From Arbacia lixula (Eukaryota > Echinodermata > Echinoidea > Arbacioida > Arbaciidae): DNA of 64,000 nt. The stretch spans positions 8,927,943 through 8,991,942 of the forward strand of contig OZ022576.1 in the NCBI GenBank assembly GCA_963669155.1, written 5' to 3'. The notes under the pieces are model-generated. The model saw only the letters and a list, made by a program, of their open reading frames with translations, had not been told where the DNA came from and ran no database searches. The position numbers and the translations under genes were made by a program. Shown here in pieces: positions 49,201-60,100 of this stretch. Position 1 is the stretch's first letter. Each line of letters starts with the position of its first letter.

Positions 49201-50800
49201 GTTGCTGTTTAAGTTTAGAAACATAAACAAATCCTTTCCCGTAACCTCTCATCTGGCTACGGTGCGGTTAACTTGGGAAGATGTGACGGAAGAGAGAAAA
49301 TATCAAGGAGAAGGGTGAGGAAGAGACGCAAGATGAGATGAAAACGAAGAAGGAGAAGAAGCAGAACGAGGAGCAAAAGAAGAAAATTGATGACAAAAGA
49401 AGACTGAGCAAGAGAACAAGAGACTAAATACATGTACAGCATTTTATAAACATACCTCTCATTTTTTGTTGTTGAAATGGACAAATAAATGTCACCTTAT
49501 GATCATGACACTGCTGCCCATGAAGTATTTCGCAGACCATGTCTGGTGATTTCTGAGTGATTCCTGCTGTCCTGCATGACGTATTGCATTGACGTCATGA
49601 CTTATGTCCCAGAGAGAGGCAATCTCATGAAGAAAGCCAAGCGTGTGCCATATTACACACATGGGCTGGCTAACATGGTGAGAGACATAAAGATGTAAGC
49701 CGGAGACATGTCACCCCAAAATAGCCCCGTATGGATCGTGCCAAGTTATGCAAGCCAGTCATCCCGAAGAAATAGCCAGAATACCTCAATTATGCGACAT
49801 GACTAGGATATGATTAAACATTATGAATGGTATCCTCAATTCTTTTTGTATGTAATGATAATAACATTAATATTATATTAATTATGATAATGAAAATGAC
49901 GATGATGAAGGCGAAGATGATGATGACAGTGCGATTACCTTTAGACTCGACCATATACGTACATTTATATTTCAACATACTATTTTTTTTTGCCCTCTGC
50001 CTAAATTGATCACGTGCAATAAATGTGTGCTCATGTGTTTGTGTGTAGTAAGAAAGGGGTGGGGGTGGGGGATGCATATTACGTAATACATGAGTACAAT
50101 TTGATTTAGTGAGAGAGAGAGCATGGTCAATGTGATCATCATGTCTCTGTGTCCCCTTTTCATCAACACTATACAAATGTTACTGATTAAGAGATGTCAC
50201 TATCTAGACCTCTTAAGGAGTACAGTAAAAGGTGCTTGTAAATGAAAGGTCTATCCTGTTTAAATAAACGTGACATATGATGAATGAATAAATACGTAAA
50301 TATTGTATTCAGTATTCATTTGACCACGATTGCCTATTGCAAGCTAACAGCGATTGTGTTCGAGGTACATTTTATCCACAGAGGGAAATAGTTTGATTAA
50401 TTTCAAACACAAATTAAACAGGAAATGGCAATTGGCACAAACAGCTCATTCCAAAAATTATTTCCCTAATTTGTAATAATTTCTACAAATGAACATCATT
50501 GTGAAGGTCGAATATGGGAAAGGCGGTTTTAACGAGGATTATCTCGAGGATGAACGAGGATAGTATGAAAGCAGATCCAATATCTAGACAAATGATGATA
50601 ATTTTATACTGGCGTGATATAATTTGCTCCAGAAATTTGAGTTTGCATCGTCAACATCTCTGGCAAAAGTCCAAATCAATGGACGCGCATTAATTGGCTC
50701 TGGCAAAGTTTTGCACAAATAATTATTATGACATGAATTATAATTCTACTTTAAATTGGAATATTGTCAGCACGTCCTCAACGCCTCTCCTCACTTTCCC
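46280..50800. other. Intergenic, no gene recognised
   Basis: Contains G runs at 47032-47043 and 47190-47202, a GA-rich patch at 48600-48702, and a purine-rich stretch at 49265-49420 that gives an artefactual Leu-rich frame. The rest is AT-rich. Confidence 0.35.
48600..48702. repeat. GA-rich microsatellite
   Basis: Interrupted (GA)n with GGAGGCAGGCGG and CAGACAGACAGA breaks. Confidence 0.8.
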
Positions 50801-50819
50801 TCTCTTTCTCAACACGCCT

Positions 50820-51004
<185 letters not shown>

Positions 51005-51120
51005 ATCCCACACATAGATATATAGATCGATAAATACATATCTGAATAAATATAACATATTAACAGAATATAGGTAAACGTGTATACAAATTGATAGATA
51101 GATTGATAGCTAAAAAGCAA

Positions 51121-51170
<50 letters not shown>
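51121..51170. repeat. GA microsatellite
   Basis: A near-perfect (GA)n run of about 45 bp. Confidence 0.85.
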
Positions 51171-51171
<1 letters not shown>

Positions 51172-51809
51172 AAAGGAAAGTGAAGAGAGGTAGAGTGAAG
51201 GGGTGGAGTGGAGAGGAGGGAGATAATTATGCACTAGGTAACATGAGTGACGTCATAGAGCACAGAGACCGGGTTCATTACCCTCTCATTAGAATGAGGA
51301 AACCTGAGACATTCCATGTGCCACGGTGGGCTTGGCTATCCTAGCCGTCGGGCCCCGGGACACGGATATCTAAGAAAAGCGATGCCATCATACAACCGCA
51401 TCCCTCCTTCACCTTTAAACATGTTAAAGGTAGTATAGTCCCGATGGAGGTCAAAGCAAGAAAATTGTGAAAATGCCACGGAAAATGGAAGAAAACACTG
51501 TATAGGAACTCCCTTCACTACATGCGAACTGGAAACCAACTTTAAGCAGAATTACATTGTAATAAGAATAATGTTGTCGGATTGAGTTTTGAACGGGACA
51601 GTTGTTCCCTGCTGAGGTACATGACCCTTTGTTAAATGGCTACGCTACCTTTGAATACTTTGATGATTGAATAGAGATATCTCCAGGGAGCCCTCCTTCA
51701 AATTCCGACTGATGTCCGGTTCTTCGTATTAACCCTTTGGGCGCCAGATAAAGTACAGCTTTGCATGGCTAGTGTAAGGTCATCAGTTAGGCTGGACGCT
51801 CCTGCCCCG

Positions 51810-52209
51810 ACCCCCCCCCCCCTCCATACTCAAGATGAGGGGTGGTGATAATCGAGGCAAACACTTAACCCTTTTGGTGGAGAGTTTGGGACTCTTTAAG
51901 CAAAACGGACTATTCCATTAGGTCGTGATTATTAATTTTGCATAGCCTAACATCACCGTGCAGTTCCATGTTACGTAACTGCTTTCGTTTATATACAGTT
52001 GTAACTTCCCCCCCCCCCCCCCCTCCATACTCAAGATGAGGGGTGGTGATAATCGAGGCAAACACTTAACCATTTTGGTGGAGAGTTTGGGACTCTTTAA
52101 GCAAAACGGACTATTCCATTAGGCCGTGATTATTCATTTTGTATAGCCTAACTTCACCGCGCAGTTCCATGTTACGTATCTGCTTTCCCTCATATACAGT
52201 TGTAACTTC
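51810..52209. repeat. Tandem duplication, two ~201-bp copies joined at a C homopolymer
   Basis: Copy 1 (about 51810-52007) and copy 2 (about 52008-52209) each begin with a C run, then CTCCATACTCAAGATGAGGG, and end ATATACAGTTGTAACTTC. By eye they differ at roughly ten positions. Both carry the TTAACC(C/A)TTTTGGTGGAGAG word. Confidence 0.8.
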
Positions 52210-52585
52210 TATGACACTTCGTCCTATCGCTTTTTAGGAAGGCCAATTCATGTCTGTTATGCATCTAAGTCTGGTTTTTATGTTGTATGGATACTATCTC
52301 AATATGTACGGGATAGAATATTCAAATAAAGTAGTTACAAATTAGTTAATTACCTGAGTTAGATTATGAGGTGACACGCTCACGCCCTAGCAACAAACAC
52401 CGTGACCGCAACCTTAACAGAAACAATACAACATCATTCTCGCCAAGAATTAATTTTCTTATCAATTTTGTGTCACGGTCATTTATACTTGTTTGTGTTG
52501 ACGTACATCGTTAACATAATTTATTATTTTTTTTTTTGCTTATTCCTCCCCCATTTTAAGCAGCACACGGTAAGTGAAATCACAT
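52210..52585. other. Intergenic, nothing recognised
   Basis: AT-rich single-copy-looking sequence between the tandem duplication and the TG microsatellite. Confidence 0.35.
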
Positions 52586-52587
52586 CA

Positions 52588-52767
52588 TAATGTATGTGTG
52601 TACGTGCGTGTGTGCGTGCGTGTGTGTGTGTGTGTCTGTGTGTGTGTCTGTGTGTGTATGTGTGTGTGTGTGTGTATGTGTGCGTGTCTGTGTGTGTGTG
52701 TGTGTGTATGTGTGTGTGTATGTGTGTGTGTGTGTGCGTGTGTGTGCGTGTGTGTGTGTGTGTGTGT

Positions 52768-52835
<68 letters not shown>

Positions 52836-52837
52836 AT
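52588..52837. repeat. TG microsatellite (~250 bp)
   Basis: Interrupted (TG)n with TATG, CGTG and TCTG variants. Followed by a 21-C run at 52929-52949. Confidence 0.9.
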
Positions 52838-52949
52838 GCGTCCGGTGACCCACCCCTGCGTTTAAAGGGCCTTTATCAGCAAATGAACTGTCTTTGGTAA
52901 CATCGTATTAATTAAGCCCATACAGACGCCCCCCCCCCCCCCCCCCCCC

Positions 52950-54535
52950 TTCTCCAACCCTTCAATAATTCCAAGCACTTCCTCGGTATCCCAGTCTTCC
53001 TTCACCATTTATATACCATTACATGTTGGAATTCCTTCACAAGTATTACACACAAATCCCGTAGAGTTACATGGTCGTCTGCCACTAAAAGGGTTAAAAA
53101 GTATCATGTAATGGAACCCGATGTCATAGCCCGAGAGATTGAATTTTTAGGGAAAACCCAACCCCTCCGCCTTTTGAAAGTGCATGAGATGGAAAAAAGA
53201 GGGCATGCATCAAAAGCACACGTCAAGTGTTTAGACAAAATATTTCCTGGTCAGTTTTGTATATATTTGAAAATGAAAAAGCGTTGGAACTTCAAATGCT
53301 AATTTCATTGTTCATAAGAAAATTACAAATACGATAACGGCTCTTCCTTGCTTGAAAAGGGAAAACGTAAACTCTAAATCCTCATTACTAACAGTCAAGA
53401 CGGAAGAATAAAACAAGAATGGCACAATCGGTGATTTATACATCAAAGAAGAAAGCTGTGATAACAATGGAATGAATGGGAATAGATGAAAGAGAACCTC
53501 TCTCCTCTTGGAAAACATTGTCTTGGGAAGATTTCGATGCATGGTTAGACTCAAGCGCTTATTCACAAGTAACATGAAATGGTGACTTATGTCAGATGCA
53601 AGACAAATGTCTACCTGCTTGGCAACCGTTCCTATAGAAATACCATAAAGATCCCTGCCAAGTGGTGGGGCCAACTCTGCGCTGTGTTGTAAAAGAAATG
53701 AATAGATGAATAAGATGACGCAATTCAATTCTCGTTGTAAGACTGTCGAAGACAATGGAAATAAATCAGCATGTTTTTTTATCGAGTAAACAAGCTTAAA
53801 ACATCGCAAGACGTTTGCGTCTACAACATCATCTGAGCCTGATCATTTCCGATGTCTGACATAATTATTTATGTTCATTGACGGACAATTCAAATACCAA
53901 CCGTACTTGCATCTTTAGATATGCAATCTGAATCCATGACAATTCATTGATATTTATATTTCAGCTCTTGAATAGCCATGAAATGAGTTCAACAATATAC
54001 ATTTTCATTTTCATTTCTATTAACAAAGTTGAGTAATTTCTTAGAAATTCGATTGTCTTTATATCTTGATCTCTAAAAACGTGGCATTTGAAGGGAAATC
54101 TGAAAGACTGAGCCGAGTTAATAATTTGATAGCCTATTATCATTAGTGTGGCAACCAGGAGCACTACGTAGCTCTTTAAGATACTTGCTTTGCCCTTTTA
54201 AGTACGTGATAAAATGCACTAATAGATATGTGTGGATTCCACGTGCCAAAACGCATGAATGGCAAATCAAGAGTTAAAGGTGATGTGGGAGAATTTTTTT
54301 TTTCAAAATCCCTCAAGCTTTAAAAATCTTATTTAGAACATGCAAGAGTTTCAGACATATAAGCTGCGGCCACCATTATCCACTTCACCGCATAAAGGTC
54401 GTTATATTGCCAATGTTGACCGGGGCCGCTCCCGCGTGGATCTATCACCAGTTTCCGCTCAAGTCTGGCGAGGAATTGGGCACCTGCCAGAGATGTATTT
54501 ATGTCCGGCCGACCTTAAGGAGGAAATTAACGTGG
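52950..54535. other. Intergenic; one candidate internal exon (see findings)
   Basis: A minus-strand frame at 53312-53809 (165 codons) has no recognisable domain and is not accepted. A GC-richer 180 bp patch at 54355-54534 on the + strand has splice-like borders and is reported as a finding. Confidence 0.35.
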
Positions 54536-54550
54536 TGAGAGAGAGAGAGA

Positions 54551-54619
<69 letters not shown>
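54536..54619. repeat. GA microsatellite
   Basis: A (GA)n run of about 80 bp with one GTAAG break near the start. Confidence 0.9.
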
Positions 54620-54621
<2 letters not shown>

Positions 54622-56110
54622 TATGTGTTTGTGTCTGTGTTGAACGTTGAAAGAGTAAGAGAGGAGGAAGTGATATAAAGATATGCGCGAGAAGAGAAAA
54701 AGCACAGACCGTGTTGGAAAAGTCACGGTGATAGTATAAGGGATGACAGAGAGGACGGAGATATAATAAACAGGGTGAAAAGCAAAGAAGTGAAATTGGG
54801 AATATGAAGGAGAAGGTAAAAGGGCACGCAGGAAAAGAAGATTGAGCAGGAGGAGAAATAGATGATGATGAATGAGAAGACAATACAAGGAAATAATAAG
54901 AGTGAAGCCAAACCCATGTTTCTATATCAAAATACCCCTCCTCTACCATGTACCTCTTTTTCTACCATTTCTTCTCTCGCTGTCAGTTTGTCAACGCCCC
55001 GTTCGTCATTTTCTGCCTCGCCGCCCCCCCCCCCCCCCCCCCCACTCACTCCCCGTCTCCTGCTCTGTCCTTTCCCACCCCTCCTTGTCATGTACATGCT
55101 TGTCTCTTCATCTTTCTCTCTCTTTTAATTTTCTGTCTTTTCCTCTCTCCTCCTCCACACCAATCAGATCTCCTACCCATCTCCAGCCAACCATTATTTC
55201 CCCTCTTCCACCCCCTTGTGCCCGGCTGCCCCTCTGCGTAGTATCTAAAAAGAATACCCTCTCCATTCACCTAGCCTGAAGCGTGGAAACTATTCAGGGC
55301 TAAGATAACATTTCCACAGTACTGACAAATAACCAAGTGCAGCCTTAGAACTCAAATTTTGAATTTGTATAATCGTCTTGATTTTGATGGTGTGGCAGTA
55401 TGACACCATAATAATGTTTTGATTCTTGATATATCTGTTCAAACACATACATGTATCATCATAGCAAATTCAGCTAAGAAAACAAATTCATGCATAACTC
55501 GTGTAGATAATATAGATCTTATCTTTATTGGGACATGTATACAAATTATAATTTCATATAACTCACAACTAAAGGCCACTTGTCTCACTGTTTTCGAAGT
55601 GTCATATTCAGATAAATGATATGTAACAGTACAAAATAATGCATAATAATATATCATATTAGAAAGTACATATAAAACATTAATTAATGAGAAAGCTGAC
55701 ATTCAATATCATCCTATGTATTTCTAACTGTGACACCAGCCCTGAAACTGTGCATCACCAACTCCACTTATCTCAAAGAATTACACGTTAGAAAACCATC
55801 CAAATTGCCCACAAGTGATGTACACTGTGGTCATTGTGGCCATAATGCATACCAGTACAATGCCCAATATGTCACAAGCAGATGACTCAATTTGGAAATG
55901 CATGACGTCAGGATTAGTGATTAAGATTTTTAAAACCTGAAAACAATAGTTTTCATTTGATGGACATGCCCGTTATAATTAATATGTTTCCTTCTGCTGT
56001 TATATATATATCATCTTAACCCCTTTAATTGATATTGCATGCATTTTGAGTGGGTATCACATGTCCATGTTCCAGAATCTGTGACCTGCATTGCTTCCTA
56101 GCATGACAAC
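54620..56110. other. Intergenic, no gene recognised
   Basis: Purine-rich at 54650-54880, a 20-C run at 55024-55043 followed by C/T-rich sequence to about 55230, then AT-rich. No coding region is supported. Confidence 0.35.
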
Positions 56111-56111
56111 A

Positions 56112-56415
56112 GCTGGCTGTTGTGCAATGCTCTCACCATCAATGTCATGTGACTCACTTTAAATATCATGTGACTAGCACGACGAGCCACCAGGTGGAAG
56201 ATGCTCCCCACCTGTTCTACAACGCTCTCCGTGTCATGTGACTTCCACAAGGAGTAAGCGTGTTTGGAAAACGCCCCCTGCTTTATGCTTTGCAATTAGC
56301 ACAAAAATCGCTCACGAGTCTCGACATGTTTTACAACACTCTCCGTGTCATGTGACTTCCATGAGGAGTTCGCGTGTGGGAGACTCCCCCCCCCCCCACT
56401 TTATGCTTCGTAACA
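56112..56415. repeat. Tandem array with repeated GTCATGTGAC palindromes
   Basis: Two good ~115 bp units each contain CTCTCCGTGTCATGTGACTT, GGAGT..GCGTGT and CTTTATGCTT. A more divergent unit precedes them. GTCATGTGAC occurs at 56144-56153, 56233-56242 and 56347-56356, and ATCATGTGAC at 56165-56174. The array lies 3' of MTFMT. Confidence 0.65.
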
Positions 56416-56689
56416 TCCCTGATTCTTGAATAGCCAGGGACGCCTTCTCAATCATCAAGGTGCAACAGTAAAAGACTCACTCATGACACTAGTCAATTTT
56501 CCTACCTCAACCTTGGATCCATTCTTAACCCTAACCATAAAGCCTAACATAGGACCCCATGGTCACTCGAACTGTAGCCCTACATTTTTGTTAAAATATA
56601 GCACCAAGCAAATGACAGATCATCAGTGGGAGAACTAACAGCAAGGAGCGACCTATTTCCAACCTCTTTCCTCTTCTTCTCTCGGGAGG

Positions 56690-56695
56690 TTTAAT
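56690..56695 (-). terminator. Candidate poly(A) signal ATTAAA for MTFMT
   Basis: TTTAAT on the + strand reads ATTAAA on the - strand, about 270 nt past the MTFMT stop codon. It is the nearest plausible hexamer, but the 3' end is unproven. Confidence 0.25.
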
Positions 56696-56966
56696 GGCGC
56701 TATGGCAACACTCCCTCCCTCTCTTTTCCTAATCAATGTCAGGACATCCGATGTTGTAATAGAACTCTCACATGAAGATCACTATCCTGTCCCAATAGTT
56801 CTGTAATGGATACACACATCTCAGCCTCCTCTTTTACTTAGTATCTTGGATGATGCCAGCCAGTTGCCATAGCAACATTCCCAATCACTCTCATCAATAC
56901 CGACAGTACTATGAAAGCTAACCTCATGCAAGTGAATACACAAAGAGTTCTGCATGACACTATTTA

Positions 56967-57116
56967 TCATCTATTTATCGTCCTGTGACTCGTAAAATGC
57001 CTCTGTTTGCCCTCGCTTTCCTTCTTCGACGCAGAGAGGTAGCCGTTGTAGAACTCTTTGGCAGTCATCTTTTTGCGGTTGATAGGAGATATGGCTTGAA
57101 AGCCAACCCAGCCATC
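56967..57116 (-). CDS. MTFMT: MTFMT exon 10 (last)
   Basis: [20 protein letters not shown], then [20 protein letters not shown], then FTSHRTINR and TGA at 56967-56969. DGW(V/I)G and FYNGYL are conserved with human. The tail is basic and shorter than in human. Acceptor TTTGTAG. Confidence 0.9.
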   Translation of the reverse strand, partial: DGWVGFQAISPINRKKMTAKEFYNGYLSASKKESEGKQRHFTSHRTINR

Positions 57117-60100
57117 CTACAAACATAAAAAAACACACCTCTTTACAGGTCACAATATTGTCAGATCCATAATCTGGTTTACTGAGACAGAAAATTGCAT
57201 TTCTGTTTATATTTGTGACATTCTCCATTAAACCCATGCAAAATTGCATGTGTAGAAAGTGGCAGAATAATATGCAAAATACTATAGTTCAAAACTTGTC
57301 CATAAATTGGCTGCGCCATCTTGTCATAAACCCATATCCAAAATGGCATGTATCAAGCACTTGCTTCATAACAAAATTAATTTGTACTTAGCATTTATCA
57401 AGTAAAGAACTGAACAATGAATCAATGAGCACAAGCTGCTATTTCACATAAGCATAGCGCCATCTTGTGACAGGTCAATGACAGTCTACATGACACTATT
57501 TTAGAACCAAGTTTTCTCAAATTCTTAGATTTTTGACATTAAATAAACAACATCTAATAAGCTTGGTCTGAAAACTTTTACAGATGCAAATAAAGTGGAG
57601 GAAGAAGCAACAGAAGAGGGAGAAAAAGAATAAGAGAAAGAAGAAACAGACAAAGAGGAAATAGGAGAAGACTAAAGGGAAGAAAAAGAAAACAAAGGGG
57701 AGAGAAGACAAAGGGAAGAGGAAGAAACAAAATTGAGAGATGAAACAGGCGAAAGAAGAAAAGGCACAGAGTGAGAAGAAGAAGGGCAAGAGATATGGCC
57801 TTGTTACTTACTCAACTAAATAATATCCAAAATGAAAATGATGAAGCGGTATTATTGTGAAATTAAAAAAACACTTCAGACAAATTATCATAATCTGAAT
57901 GTACAAGTACTTACTTGACATCTGACGCATATGATATTTCTGGTTTTATCGAAGATAATTTGTCCTGGAGCACCATCATGATTTATCTCAACATCTGAAA
58001 ACAAAAACATGAGGTGACATCAATATACTAGATACATTTCTAATATAAGTGCATGTTAAAGTTGACGATAGAGAAAGCTAATAGGGCATGGTTTTATTAC
58101 AAGATCTGAAAACAACAACACACATGAGGTGACATAAATTTTTCATGGCAACTATACAGGCCTAGTAAAGAGAAGGCTTTTCCTACCATGGAGTTCACGA
58201 GGAGACACCATCTGTTCCAGTTTGACTTCTTCTTTCCCAAACAGCGTCTTCAGGGGCACCTAGAAGAGGTCAAATGTTACAACATGAATCAGGGGGTGAG
58301 GTATGATTGGTTGCCACAAATGTTCAAACTGAATAGGGGTTTATGATGGCACTTATGCCCTAGGTCAGCCCCCCCCCTCCACCCCACCACCTTCAGTTTA
58401 GCAATGTGCTATACATTTGAGGGGGGGGGGGGGCGGAGGACAAGAGCATTTTATTCCAGATGGCCACTGTCTGACCTTTTTTGTCCTCCTAGGCAGATTC
58501 TGGATCATCAGATCATTGATTTACTACACATATTTTGCCCTGGTTTGACAAATTTGGGCATATGTCTGTGTACTCAGGTATGAAAGGATTGAGTAAATGT
58601 TATAATTCTGAACCCATTGAACTATTTAGGAAATGAGAAACGATGATGAGATCTGTCATTTTCAGTACATGACTATGCGCATCTGGTTGTGGTTTGATTT
58701 TGTAGATACTTCTAATGGTGATAGGCCACAAGCGATCTCCTTACCTGTCCACCGATAGCTCTGAACAGTCTGTCGACATGCTGAACAGAAGTACGCCAGT
58801 CAACCCATGCCATGTCCACAGGGATTTTCCGGCCTGTCAACAAAGAAATATATGACCTGGTAAGCTTCCAAGCAGAGTTAAAGGAAAGGGAGAGTAGTCG
58901 TAATGATGACGAGACCCGTAACCATGGAAATCTTGTTTTGCAGTGGCCATGGGTCCCATTCTCATTTCAATTCAAGATCACATGAAAAAATCTTCTCCAT
59001 AAAATTTATACATAATTGTTGAAATCAAACAAGACTGGGCCCATGAGAACAGCAGAATGGTTCTGCCATGGTTACAGTGGGGTGTTTCACCAAGCTGTTC
59101 ATAAGCTATAAATAACTTTACTAATGACTAGTGACCCCTTCTTGTGCTAAATCACATTCTCAATGATTTTCCATTAGCTTAAGTTCAAATCTGATGTTTA
59201 TAAATGAAAATTCCTGTTGTTAACAAGTGACTGAAGATCATGGACAGCTTCTATCGGGCTTAAACTTAGTCGACAAGCTAAGCTTAAGGTGTACTGTTGT
59301 CATATTCATGAAACCTACAACTTAGCAATCAATTATGCTAAGTACACAAATACAGGTAATTATAGCAACTAACTAGGCTAAGTAAGATTTCACAAATATG
59401 GCCCCTGTTCTGTGAAATTCGCTATGTACAGGTTTTAATTGTTTGATGCACAAGCAAGCAAGACTGGAATTGCAAGACAGAAGAGAAATAATACCCATGT
59501 GTAAATTGATTGGTATTAAGGCACTAAAAATACACAGTAAAACTAACAACAAATAATTTTAAAATATAATCATCAATATGAAAGTGAAGAACCTCACCAA
59601 ACGTCACCCCTTCTTCTGTCTGTGGGGATTCACTCTCTATGAACCGTGTCAGGTCAGCGAAAACTTCCAAGAGCTGGAACAAATACCAAGAAAAAAAAAT
59701 TCAGCAGTGCAATGGATTTAAAAATAATTTCTGACAAACATTGAGGCCTCCCCATTTCTACAAATCAAATCAGACTTTCTAGTTATATAATTCATTCCAT
59801 TTCAGACCTGGGAATTACTTACATAATTTTTAATGATGCAATGCCCTACAATACAATTCGCTGTATAAAATTCATCACTTGGAATGAATTTCTGCATTGA
59901 ATGAGTCGATGAATCTGATTGTTTGTCTGTGTGCCTTCATCCCAGCATAACTCTGATACGATCATACGACCATCATTTGAGGCTTGCAACCTCCTCCTCC
60001 CAGCTCTTACTTCAATCCCTACCCCATATCCTTTCCAGTCAAGAGTTATGTCCACAATTAAGTGGTCTGCTGCTGTTATGCATCCAATTTTGAAATATTA

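Noticed and set aside
53312-53809. 165-codon minus-strand frame
   Set aside because: No recognisable domain, AT-rich codons, and no splice or start context; a chance frame of this length is plausible in 64 kb.
57517-57789. Phe/Ser/Leu-rich minus-strand frame resembling a membrane protein
   Set aside because: It arises from the polypurine tract within an MTFMT intron.
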